DNA from: JBBIII01 sp037446575
GTDB taxonomy: Bacteria; Bacteroidota; Ignavibacteria; UBA10030
Direction of reading: 5' to 3'
Assembly: GCA_037446575.1 (NCBI GenBank)
Contig: JBBIII010000039.1
Coordinates: forward strand, 1 to 22,108
DNA length: 22,108 nucleotides
Shown here: positions 15,689 through 22,108 of the stretch, one piece after another
Layout of the letters: every line of letters starts with the position of its first letter
How positions within the stretch are numbered: position 1 is the stretch's first letter
Notes under the pieces: model-generated
What the model was told of the DNA's origin: nothing
Seen by the model: only the letters and a program-made list of their open reading frames with translations
Databases searched by the model: none
Position numbers and translations under genes: made by a program

Positions 15689-15707
15689 GTCGACTCAGCG
15701 AGTCGAC
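15689..15707. other. Perfect hairpin directly after the wecB stop
   Basis: GTCGACTC and GAGTCGAC form a perfect 8-bp stem with the 3-base loop AGC, ending at the base next to the wecB stop codon (15708-15710). On the minus strand it is followed by a purine-rich tract, not by T residues, so it is not a standard intrinsic terminator. It could stabilise the wecB 3' end or slow read-through. Confidence 0.6.
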
Positions 15708-16793
15708 TTACATTAGAATTTCCAATATCCTTTTTGATGCATAACCATCACCGTAAGGATTTTGTTTAATATCATGTCTGATTTTACCATCAATTGTTCG
15801 CTTTACCGCATTTACAATTTTGTGGACATCTGTACCTACAAGCTCGGACATTCCGAGATTTACACTTTCCATTCGCTCGGTTACATCACGCATCACAATG
15901 CAATGCTTGCCGAATGACGGCGCTTCTTCCTGAATACCGCCTGAATCCGTAAGAACAAACTCGCAGTTCTTTAACAAAGTAAGCAATTCAAGATACGGAA
16001 TTGGTTCAATTAAATGAATATTTTTAAAATTACCCAATAATCTTGTAACCGGATCTTTTACATTCGGATTCAAATGAACGGGATAAATAAATTGATAGTC
16101 CGAATAATCCTCTGCTAATTCTTTAATAGCCGAGCAAATATTCTTGAATCCATCTCCAAAACTTTCTCTTCTGTGAGCAGTGATAAGAACAAATGGCTTT
16201 TTAATCGGTATTTCAAAATTATCTATATTATCGAGAGAATATTTTTCCTGAATTATTCGAATAGCATCAACTACTGTATTACCTGTTATAAATAAAGTTG
16301 GGTTTGCTACACCTTCTTTAACTAAATTTCCCTTAGCCATTTGAGTTGGGCATAAATTATATTTTGAAACAACGCTAATAAGTCGCCTATTGCATTCCTC
16401 AGGATACGGAGCATCCAAATTGAAAGAACGCAATCCGGCTTCTATATGCGCTACAGGAATCTTCATATTAAAAGCGCATAAGGCAGTCATAGCCGCTGTA
16501 GTAGTATCTCCCTGCACCATTACAACATCAGGTTTTACTTTTTCAAACACGTTCGGCAACTTTGCAAACACCGATTCGCAAATCATATTCAAAGTCTGAT
16601 TCGGGCGCATTATCTGTAAGTCATCGTCAGGTTCTATATCAAAGATAGATAAAGCTTCCATAGCCATCGTCTTATGCTGACCTGTAAGGCAATATATAAC
16701 TTTTATGTCTTTACGTTTTCTTGCTTCAATGACGATCGGGACAGTTTTTATAATTTCCGGACGAGTACCGGCGACAATAAGAATGGTTTTCAA
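15708..16793 (-). CDS. wecB: UDP-N-acetylglucosamine 2-epimerase (non-hydrolysing)
   Basis: Interconverts UDP-GlcNAc and UDP-ManNAc in the cytoplasm, supplying ManNAc for surface glycans. The 361 residues are normal. Motifs: AGTRPEIIK at 8-16, TGQHKTMAMEAL, QGDTTTA with D96, HIEAGLRSF with E118, PYPEECNRRLIS with E132/E133, ITAHRRESFGDG with H207, and LTDSGGIQEEAPSFGKH. The start is TTG at 16791-16793, required by the conserved N-terminus; I see no clear ribosome site, so translation may be coupled to brnA, which stops 32 bases upstream. A diverged copy of its first 24 codons lies about 0.8 kb upstream. A UDP-ManNAc dehydrogenase (wecC) is absent from the window. Confidence 0.94.
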   Translation of the reverse strand: MKTILIVAGTRPEIIKTVPIVIEARKRKDIKVIYCLTGQHKTMAMEALSIFDIEPDDDLQIMRPNQTLNMICESVFAKLPNVFEKVKPDVVMVQGDTTTAAMTALCAFNMKIPVAHIEAGLRSFNLDAPYPEECNRRLISVVSKYNLCPTQMAKGNLVKEGVANPTLFITGNTVVDAIRIIQEKYSLDNIDNFEIPIKKPFVLITAHRRESFGDGFKNICSAIKELAEDYSDYQFIYPVHLNPNVKDPVTRLLGNFKNIHLIEPIPYLELLTLLKNCEFVLTDSGGIQEEAPSFGKHCIVMRDVTERMESVNLGMSELVGTDVHKIVNAVKRTIDGKIRHDIKQNPYGDGYASKRILEILM

Positions 16794-16825
16794 TGTTTGT
16801 TTGTCTTTATATATATCAGATTTTT

Positions 16826-17122
16826 TTAAGCTGCGTTACTTTTTCTAGCTCCAATATTTAAAGTTTCTCGCACCTTTTCTGTTAAGAGAATTTTCAGCAT
16901 TGATTGATATGGGATATCCTGTTTGTTTGCTATAAGTTTTATTGCTTCTAACAATGATTCAGGTAATCGTATCGAGATAGTCTTACTTGAAGGTTTAAGT
17001 TCAGGAAAGAAGCCGATATCCACATTGCTATAATCAATATACTCAGAAGAGTCATGATCAGCCCAAAATTTTTCTTCCTCTGCTAACGACCTAAATTTTG
17101 GTATCTCTTTTAGTTTTTTCAA
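16826..17122 (-). CDS. brnA: BrnA/CopG-type antitoxin of a BrnT/BrnA system
   Basis: A 98-residue antitoxin that should bind BrnT and repress the operon. The N-terminal part has IPKFRSLAEEEKFWADHDSS, characteristic of the CopG-antitoxin family and presumably the toxin-binding part. The C-terminal part, KTISIRLPESLLEAIKLIANKQ (about 47-68), is a ribbon-helix-helix DNA-binding domain. The start is TTG at 17120-17122, supported by GAGAGGAAG at ideal spacing and by the absence of any later methionine before the helices. It overlaps the end of brnT by 32 bases in another frame, so the two are translationally coupled, as usual for toxin-first brnTA operons. Confidence 0.9.
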   Translation of the reverse strand: MKKLKEIPKFRSLAEEEKFWADHDSSEYIDYSNVDIGFFPELKPSSKTISIRLPESLLEAIKLIANKQDIPYQSMLKILLTEKVRETLNIGARKSNAA

Positions 17123-17405
17123 TGTATATCTTCCTCTCTTTCTTGTGCATATCTCGTGCGGAAATTACACGGATATTTCCTTTTCTTTCTGTGAAGACAA
17201 TAAAAGTCAATCGTTCTGCATTAGTTTTACCTAAAGCATAATAACGCTCTTCATCCTTTGAATGTTTTTTATCCTTATATACATATAACGGTTGATTAAA
17301 AAAAACTTCTTCGCATTCCCACCATGCAACTTCATGTTTTTGCCAATTTTTATCCTGATTCGCTTTATCCCAATTAAATCCGCTAAATTTATCAAAGATT
17401 TCCAT
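17091..17405 (-). CDS. brnT: BrnT-family toxin (RelE-like ribonuclease)
   Basis: A 104-residue toxin of the BrnT family, small RelE-fold ribonucleases that cleave RNA and stop translation. Motifs: FNWDKANQDKNWQKHEVAWWE at 10-30 (family pattern FxWDxxKxxxNxxKH), EERYYALGK at 52-60, FIVFTERKGNIRVISARDM at 68-86 and ERKIY at 90-94. The EER, RVISAR and terminal ER...Y positions all look intact, so it is probably active. ATG at 17403-17405 has no Shine-Dalgarno. It is preceded by a palindrome overlapping a likely promoter. The pair sits between an intact wecB and the head of a broken one. Confidence 0.92.
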   Translation of the reverse strand: MEIFDKFSGFNWDKANQDKNWQKHEVAWWECEEVFFNQPLYVYKDKKHSKDEERYYALGKTNAERLTFIVFTERKGNIRVISARDMHKKERKIYIEKTKRDTKI

Positions 17406-17416
17406 TTTGTTCGTTT

Positions 17417-17439
17417 TTGTATATATCTAATATATACAA
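17417..17439. promoter_or_regulatory. Perfect palindrome, likely BrnA operator
   Basis: Ten-base arms TTGTATATAT (17417-17426) and ATATATACAA (17430-17439) flank a 3-base centre. It begins 11 bases upstream of the brnT ATG and overlaps the likely -10 box. BrnA antitoxins are known to autorepress through a ribbon-helix-helix domain that binds inverted repeats, so this is the best candidate operator. Confidence 0.7.
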
Positions 17440-17456
17440 TATTTATAGATAATCAA
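17429..17456 (-). promoter_or_regulatory. Putative brnTA promoter
   Basis: On the minus strand, TTGATT (17451-17456) and TATATT (17429-17434) lie 16 bases apart. The -10 hexamer lies within the palindrome at 17417-17439, as expected for an autorepressed toxin-antitoxin operon. Confidence 0.45.
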
Positions 17457-17509
17457 TAATTACTCTCCTTAACCGAAAAGTTTTAAGATAATACAGACCT
17501 CTTACATTT

Positions 17510-17584
17510 TTAATTTTCAATTATAACAGGAGCTGTTTTGATTATTTCAGGCCGTGTTCCGGCTGCTATAAGGATGGTTTTCAA
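17510..17584 (-). pseudogene. Truncated 5' end of a second wecB-type gene
   Basis: From TTG at 17582-17584 the minus strand encodes 24 residues, beginning MKTILIAAGTRPEIIKT, and stops with TAA at 17510-17512. Nineteen of the 24 residues match the N-terminus of the intact wecB at 15708-16793, including the UDP-GlcNAc 2-epimerase signature GTRPEIIK. At DNA level about 51 of 72 bases match and 15 of the 21 differences are at third codon positions. It is thus the head of a diverged homologue that was once under selection, not a recent copy. The rest of that gene (over 330 codons) is gone; after the break comes the brnTA promoter region. Confidence 0.82.
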
Positions 17585-17593
17585 TTCAAATAT

Positions 17594-17689
17594 TTATTCA
17601 GACGAATCTGATTCTTTTATTATTTTTTCTCTCCCCATTTTATACCAATCAATATGTTGTTTTAATCCTTCTTCAAGCTTGTATTTTTC
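17594..17689 (-). pseudogene. C-terminal remnant of a sugar epimerase/dehydratase gene
   Basis: A minus-strand frame with no start codon reads EKYKLEEGLKQHIDWYKMGR and a polar tail, ending in TAA at 17594-17596; an in-frame TAG lies just upstream (17690-17692). The pattern YKLEEGLKxxIxWYK is the typical last helix of NAD-dependent sugar-nucleotide epimerases and dehydratases. It ends 9 bases before the start of the wecB remnant, as adjacent genes in one operon would. It is not a copy of the epimerase at 20099-21079, whose C-terminus differs. The assignment rests on about 20 residues. Confidence 0.55.
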
Positions 17690-17723
17690 CTAAATAATCA
17701 CACCTTAAATATAATTATTTGAT

Positions 17724-18839
17724 TTATTGTTTTAGTGATTCATATATCGCCACAGTTTCGGATGCAGTTTTTTTCCAAGAGAACCTCTTGATGTTTTCAA
17801 ATCCTCTTTCTTTTAAATTCATTCTTAAATTAACATTTTTTGAAATTTCTTCAATTTTATCTGCAATATCATCAATAGAGAAAGGATCAAAATAAACTGC
17901 CGCATCGCCAGCAACTTCAGGAATAGAAGCGGACTGTGAACAAACTACAGGCAACCCCAACTCCATTGCTTCTAATATAGGTAATCCAAAACCTTCATAA
18001 TAAGATGGGAAAGCCATGAAATCCGCATTTTTTAAAATCTCAAATAGAAAATTTCTTTCAACATAATTAGTCCAAAATACTTCACTTGAAAAATCACCCG
18101 TTTCCTTAGATAAATTCTCAGGCTTATGCCCGATTAAAACTAACTTATGATTAATTCTTCTGTTTTTTTTCAGCTTAGTGAACACTTTTATTAATTGTGG
18201 AATATTTTTGTTTGGATAAGTACTGCTAAAGGCAACAAAATAAGGCTTAATATTTTTATATTTAAATACTCCATTTTCTTGTTTTCTCAATTCTATATTA
18301 CAGTTATACCTAAATTCAGATGCTAAATAGGTAACAACGACCTTGTAATCAGGTACTTTGTATTCTTTCAATATTTCTCTCTTTGAAAATTCAGAAATGG
18401 TAATGACTCGGTTTGATCTTTTTATTGACTCTTTTACAAAGAAATTTAAAATCAACCTACGTGTGATTGGCATAAGATTTCCAAATGCCTTGTAGTTTAA
18501 GTCAGGTACCGTTACTACATTAAAGCAAGATAATTTTAGAGGTATAGTATATCCAAGCGAATGAAGAAGATCTATTCTATGTTTTTTTATATAACTCGGT
18601 AATTTTATTTGTTCGAAAAAATATCTATTTATTCGCGATATTGCAAATACAGGGCATTTAATGATATTAAATTTACTATATGTGTTTTTAATATCTTCAT
18701 ATGATTCATTATTTGCAAAGATAAAATATTCATGTTGACTATCTAATTCTGATAACCCGGATAATAGACCCCTTGCATATGTTTCAGTTCCACCAACGAT
18801 CCCTGGAAGCAAATATAATAGATTTATTCCAATCCGCAT
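17724..18839 (-). CDS. GT4-family glycosyltransferase
   Basis: A 371-residue GT-B fold glycosyltransferase that adds a sugar to a growing lipid-linked glycan at the cytoplasmic face. The N-terminal domain has a glycine-rich acceptor-side loop (LLPGIVGGTETYARGLL at 10-26). The C-terminal donor-binding domain has FSSTYPNKNIPQLIKVF and the retaining-GT motif E-x7-E with E282 and E290 in YEGFGLPILEAMELGLPVV, then SIPEVAGDAAVYFDP. This resembles mannosyl- and rhamnosyltransferases of family 4, but donor and acceptor cannot be named. ATG at 18837-18839, 24 bases after the upstream GT4 gene. Its stop is followed by gene remnants rather than an intact gene. Confidence 0.9.
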   Translation of the reverse strand: MRIGINLLYLLPGIVGGTETYARGLLSGLSELDSQHEYFIFANNESYEDIKNTYSKFNIIKCPVFAISRINRYFFEQIKLPSYIKKHRIDLLHSLGYTIPLKLSCFNVVTVPDLNYKAFGNLMPITRRLILNFFVKESIKRSNRVITISEFSKREILKEYKVPDYKVVVTYLASEFRYNCNIELRKQENGVFKYKNIKPYFVAFSSTYPNKNIPQLIKVFTKLKKNRRINHKLVLIGHKPENLSKETGDFSSEVFWTNYVERNFLFEILKNADFMAFPSYYEGFGLPILEAMELGLPVVCSQSASIPEVAGDAAVYFDPFSIDDIADKIEEISKNVNLRMNLKERGFENIKRFSWKKTASETVAIYESLKQ

Positions 18840-18863
18840 TTAATTTAACACGCTTAATTTTAA

Positions 18864-20096
18864 TTATCTAATCAAATTACCAACTAAGACTTTGTACTGA
18901 GTCACTATATTTAATAAAGAATATTTTTTAACCGCTGATTGACGAGCATGTCTAGATAAATCAGAAAGGATTTCTTCATTACTAAATGCCTCTTTAATCG
19001 CTTTAACAACATCATCAGTATTCCCAGGTTTTATTACCCATCCAATTTGTTCTTCTTTTACTAATTGCGCCAGCTCTGAATCCTCATCAGCTAATGCAAG
19101 AATTGGCTTCCCAACCGCCATAATATTGTACATCCTACAAGGCACTGAAATACCAGACATGCCTTTTACAAAAGAAATTACTGCTAAATCACATGCATTG
19201 AGAGAGACCTCTAATTCTGCTCTTGGTTGAAATGGAAAAATTGAAACATTTTTTAAGTTGAGATCCTTTTGAGCTTTTCTAAGCCATTGTTCTTTAGCAC
19301 CGAAACCTATAAAAAGAAAATGAATTAATGTTTCTCCTTGAAGTATTTTAGCGGCTTCAATTAATGTTTCAATATCATGTGTTCTACCCATATTACCTGA
19401 ATATTGAATTACAAAACGATCAACTAAACCGTGTTTTTCTAGGAATAAATTATCTTTACGACGAAGTGGCTTAACTTGATCTATATCAGCAAAGTTTGTA
19501 ATAAGCACAATATTTTCTTTATTGTGATTCATCTTTCTTTCAACCAACTTTTTCATATCCCTTCCTAATACGATAATTTTATTCACATTTTCATATATAT
19601 AGCGTTGCAATTTATCCAATATCCTTATAAAAAGTGAACTTGTATCAGCCATCCCTGCTGTAATTATCGCATCAGGATAAACATCTTCTATACGTAAAAT
19701 AATTTTTGCATGTCGTATCTTACATGCTAAAAAGGCCACAAACGGTAACGTAGGTGGATTAGTAACCACTAAAGTCACATCTCCACGCCGAATTCTAAAT
19801 ATTGCATTCAAGAAAATCGAAACACTTATTGTAATAAGATTTATTAATCTAAAAAATATTATATCTTTATTTAAAGCTGTAGCACGACAACGATGAATAT
19901 GAACATTATTATGAACTTCATTTATTGGTGCTTTTTTTCCACGTCCGCTATAGGTTGGCTGCGCACATAATGCCCTTACTCTAAATGAATTCGCCAATCC
20001 TTCGGCAACATTTGTTATATTATGTCCCGTGGCAGAATCTTCGGGGTAATATAATTCAGAAAGTATCCATATCGTGCGTTTATCTTTATAACTCAT
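18864..20096 (-). CDS. GT4-family glycosyltransferase (WbuB/WcaI-like)
   Basis: A 410-residue GT-B glycosyltransferase. The N-terminal domain has WILSELYYPEDSATGHNITNV at about 10-30 and a hydrophobic stretch at about 83-103 that may touch the membrane, then ILRIEDVYPDAIITAGM, a pattern seen in WbuB-type enzymes that transfer acetamido-deoxy sugars such as L-FucNAc. The C-terminal domain has IQYSGNMGRTHDIETLIEAA and ISVPCRMYNIMAVGKPILA. The likeness to WbuB suggests an N-acetylated donor, but this is weak evidence. ATG at 20094-20096, only 2 bases after the stop of the epimerase gene, so the two are probably translationally coupled. Confidence 0.88.
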   Translation of the reverse strand: MSYKDKRTIWILSELYYPEDSATGHNITNVAEGLANSFRVRALCAQPTYSGRGKKAPINEVHNNVHIHRCRATALNKDIIFFRLINLITISVSIFLNAIFRIRRGDVTLVVTNPPTLPFVAFLACKIRHAKIILRIEDVYPDAIITAGMADTSSLFIRILDKLQRYIYENVNKIIVLGRDMKKLVERKMNHNKENIVLITNFADIDQVKPLRRKDNLFLEKHGLVDRFVIQYSGNMGRTHDIETLIEAAKILQGETLIHFLFIGFGAKEQWLRKAQKDLNLKNVSIFPFQPRAELEVSLNACDLAVISFVKGMSGISVPCRMYNIMAVGKPILALADEDSELAQLVKEEQIGWVIKPGNTDDVVKAIKEAFSNEEILSDLSRHARQSAVKKYSLLNIVTQYKVLVGNLIR

Positions 20097-20098
20097 AT

Positions 20099-21079
20099 TT
20101 AAAAACTCTTAGTATTGTTTGATAATTTTACTTGTTGATTAATCCAATAATAAGTCTTTTCTAGTCCTTCAAATAATTTTTTTGTAGGTTCCCATCCAAT
20201 TTTTTCACGCATTAATCTATTATCAGAGTTCCTTCCCCTGACTCCTAAAGGACCAGGGATATGCTTAATTACAAGTTTTTTACCAGCTATTTGCATGGCC
20301 ATTTCTGCAAGGTGGTTTATTGTAACCATTTCCTCAGAACCAATATTCATTGGGCCACTAAAATTACTCTCCATAAGTCTTTTAACTGCTTCAAGGCATT
20401 CATCTATGTATAAAAAGGATCTTGTTTGTTTACCATCGCCCCACATTTCAATCTCGCTTCCATCTTTGGCTTCTGCAACCTTTCTACACATAGCCGCTGG
20501 AGCTTTTTCTCGTCCCCCTTGCCATGTTCCTTCAGGACCAAAAATATTATGGAAACGTGCAATTCTTACTTGTAAATTGTAATTTCTATTATAAGAAAGA
20601 TAAAGGCGCTCACTAAAAAGTTTTTCCCATCCATATTCGCTATCAGGGGCGGCTGGATATGCGGAATCTTCAGAACACTTTGGGTTATCAGGATCTTCTT
20701 GATTATATGCAGGATAAATACATGCAGACGATGAATAAAATATTTTTTTCGCTCCTGACACTCGAGCTCGTTCTACCATATTAAGGTTTATTGTAGCTGA
20801 ATTATGCATTACATCTGCATCATGATTACCTGTAAAAATATAACCTGCACCCCCCATATCAGCTGCAAGTTGATATATTTCATCAAATTGAATTTCTGTA
20901 ATATTTTTACATACATTTTGATCACGTAAATCACCAATAACAAATTCATCAGCGGCTGTTTCTGAAAATTCTGAATATTTCAAATCCACACCACGTACCC
21001 AACAACCTTCTTGTTTTAACTTTCTAACAAGATGACTACCAATGAAACCTCCGGCACCACAGACTAATACTTTTTTCAT
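20099..21079 (-). CDS. GDP-mannose 3,5-epimerase-like SDR enzyme
   Basis: A 326-residue extended short-chain dehydrogenase/reductase. The NAD site is GAGGFIGSH at 8-16. It resembles plant GDP-mannose 3,5-epimerase (GDP-mannose to GDP-L-galactose or GDP-L-gulose) along its whole length: LAADMGGAGY, SSSACIYP, RFHNIFGPEGTWQGGREKAPAA, MWGDGKQTRSFLYIDEC and HIPGPLGVRGRNSDN. The catalytic residues of the Arabidopsis enzyme (C145, Y174, K178, K217) correspond to C120, Y149, K153 and K192 here. So the enzyme should be active, and L-galactose or L-gulose may be part of the glycan. A related epimerase with another substrate is possible. ATG at 21077-21079 with GGAG upstream; 35 bases after the GT2 gene. 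Confidence 0.85.
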   Translation of the reverse strand: MKKVLVCGAGGFIGSHLVRKLKQEGCWVRGVDLKYSEFSETAADEFVIGDLRDQNVCKNITEIQFDEIYQLAADMGGAGYIFTGNHDADVMHNSATINLNMVERARVSGAKKIFYSSSACIYPAYNQEDPDNPKCSEDSAYPAAPDSEYGWEKLFSERLYLSYNRNYNLQVRIARFHNIFGPEGTWQGGREKAPAAMCRKVAEAKDGSEIEMWGDGKQTRSFLYIDECLEAVKRLMESNFSGPMNIGSEEMVTINHLAEMAMQIAGKKLVIKHIPGPLGVRGRNSDNRLMREKIGWEPTKKLFEGLEKTYYWINQQVKLSNNTKSF

Positions 21080-21114
21080 AATTATTTTTACTCCATATTA
21101 TTTTATACAATATT

Positions 21115-22047
21115 CTAATTCTCTTTAAACAACATTCCATTTCCGCTATATAAATTGCCTTTAATAAAATCGATCACCCCCAACCAGCTTGCATATATCA
21201 TTTTTGGATTTAAAAACATATAAATAATAGATTTAAATGAGATTGTGAATACTAAATAAAAATAAGCAGTACATTTACACAATCCCTTTATTGTTAACGA
21301 AATTAACAAGAAACGATTACGAACATTATAATATAGCTGAAAAGGATTTGTATTACGATGTTTAACTTTATGATATATTCGAGATTTTGGCACATAAAGC
21401 AAATTGAATCCATTATTGTGAACACGAGCTGAAAATTCTACATCTTCGACATACATAAAAAAACTATCATTAAATAATCCAACTTTTTCCAAAATACGTG
21501 TATGTATCAGCATCATACATCCGGGTATGAATGTTACAATACTTGTCGATTCAGTTTTTATTGAACTATCATATATATTAGTACCATATGAAAAACCTGA
21601 TGCACGCCATTTAATAAATCTACCACCTGCATACCATATTTTCTCTTTCTCAGGGAACAAACATATTGTTCCACAAGCTACACCTGCATCTGAATTTTTA
21701 TTAAGTGCGTCAATTAAAGGTGAAAGGAACGATGGCTCTACTAATGTATCGTTATTAAGTATCAAAATATATTCAGGATTGTCTGATAGAGCATGTCTTA
21801 TTCCGATATTATTCCCTTCAGCAAATCCCAAATTACTTCCTGTTTGAATTATTTCAATCCATGGAAATATATTTTGGATTTTTCTTTCCGAATCATCTGT
21901 TGAACCATTATCAACTATTATTATTTTTAACTTGGGATAAGTACAATTCAATAATGAATGAATACACTCAATTGTATCTAAATAGTTATTATAATTTAAT
22001 ATTATTGCTATAACATTTGGAGTTTCATTTTTCATATATTTTTTCAC
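21115..22047 (-). CDS. GT2 glycosyltransferase, rhamnosyltransferase-like
   Basis: A 310-residue family 2 glycosyltransferase. Motifs: AIILNYNNYLDTIECI at 14-29, IIVDNGSTDDSERKI at 43-57, NLGFAEGNN at 72-80, metal-binding ILNNDT at 96-101, and FFMYVEDVEFSARVHNNGF, all typical of the rhamnosyltransferase/GalNAc-transferase type. Hydrophobic segments near the C-terminus (about 245-285) suggest membrane attachment. The start is uncertain. GTG at 22045-22047 overlaps a possible upstream stop in the arrangement GTGA, while ATG at 22033-22035 is four codons later; neither has a clear ribosome site. The frame stays open to the window edge, but without another start codon. Confidence 0.88.
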   Translation of the reverse strand: MKKYMKNETPNVIAIILNYNNYLDTIECIHSLLNCTYPKLKIIIVDNGSTDDSERKIQNIFPWIEIIQTGSNLGFAEGNNIGIRHALSDNPEYILILNNDTLVEPSFLSPLIDALNKNSDAGVACGTICLFPEKEKIWYAGGRFIKWRASGFSYGTNIYDSSIKTESTSIVTFIPGCMMLIHTRILEKVGLFNDSFFMYVEDVEFSARVHNNGFNLLYVPKSRIYHKVKHRNTNPFQLYYNVRNRFLLISLTIKGLCKCTAYFYLVFTISFKSIIYMFLNPKMIYASWLGVIDFIKGNLYSGNGMLFKEN

Positions 22048-22108
22048 ACTTGCCCAAAATAAATATAAAATGACCTTAGAAAAATATGGCAGTAAAACCA
22101 GGCGAACG
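22044..22108 (-). CDS. Possible C-terminal tail of an upstream gene (cut by window edge)
   Basis: From the right edge, one minus-strand frame is open for about 20 codons, ends FAWFYCHIFLRSFYIYFGQV and stops with TGA at 22044-22046, overlapping the GTG start of the GT2 gene by 3 bases in a GTGA junction. The residues are aromatic and hydrophobic, as at the end of a membrane protein. It is too short to be sure, and a second frame (stop TAA after RSPGFTAIFF) is the competing possibility. Confidence 0.25.
   Translation of the reverse strand, partial: FAWFYCHIFLRSFYIYFGQV

Noticed and set aside
17510..17584. Recent duplication of the wecB start as a direct repeat made by brnTA insertion
   Set aside because: About 21 of 72 bases differ, mainly at third codon positions, and the sequences upstream of the two TTG codons are unrelated; this is an old homologue, not a target-site duplication.

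Overview
The window is AT-rich bacterial DNA. It reads as housekeeping genes (left third) followed by a long cell-surface polysaccharide locus (right two thirds). Apart from one gene and a partial gene at the left edge, everything is on the minus strand. Gene content (efp-accB-accC-gcvH, a ubiquitin-like/Mut7-C protein, accA beside an acyl-CoA thioesterase, an EF-P with an asparagine at its loop tip), low GC and mixed Shine-Dalgarno use suggest the Bacteroidota/Chlorobiota/Ignavibacteriota group. That placement is an inference with moderate confidence; no rRNA or other firm marker is present.

Left part (1-7143): the tail of a plus-strand gene, then a minus-strand two-component pair (PAS-PAS-GAF sensor kinase of the HisKA_3 class and a NarL-type response regulator). 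Next, in transcription order on the minus strand, come efp, accB, accC and gcvH, with a plausible sigma70-like promoter before efp. The only complete plus-strand gene, a Mut7-C family protein, diverges from efp.

Right part (7144-22108): a collinear minus-strand run. In transcription order: a GT2 glycosyltransferase, a GDP-mannose 3,5-epimerase-like enzyme, two GT4 glycosyltransferases, a scar with the tail of an epimerase-type gene and the head of a wecB-type gene, a BrnT/BrnA toxin-antitoxin pair with a palindromic operator, an intact wecB, an inverted repeat doublet, an intact polyprenyl-phosphate glycosylphosphotransferase, a WbpE-like sugar aminotransferase, a DPM1-like glycosyltransferase, a large GT2 fused to a catalytically degenerate sugar-transferase domain, accA, a hotdog thioesterase and a Wzx-like flippase. 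Together they could make nucleotide sugars (ManNAc, GDP-L-galactose or gulose, an amino sugar), load the first sugar on a lipid carrier, extend it and flip it across the membrane. No polymerase, chain-length regulator or ligase is visible.

Most of the window belongs to known families. The most unusual points are: remnants of a second, diverged epimerase-wecB junction upstream of the brnTA cassette; the GT2/pseudo-glycosylphosphotransferase fusion; the REPIN-like inverted doublet between wecB and the glycosylphosphotransferase; EF-P without its modifiable lysine; and a Mut7-C domain lacking one expected acidic residue. I see no tRNA, rRNA, CRISPR array, transposase or clearly new multi-gene system.
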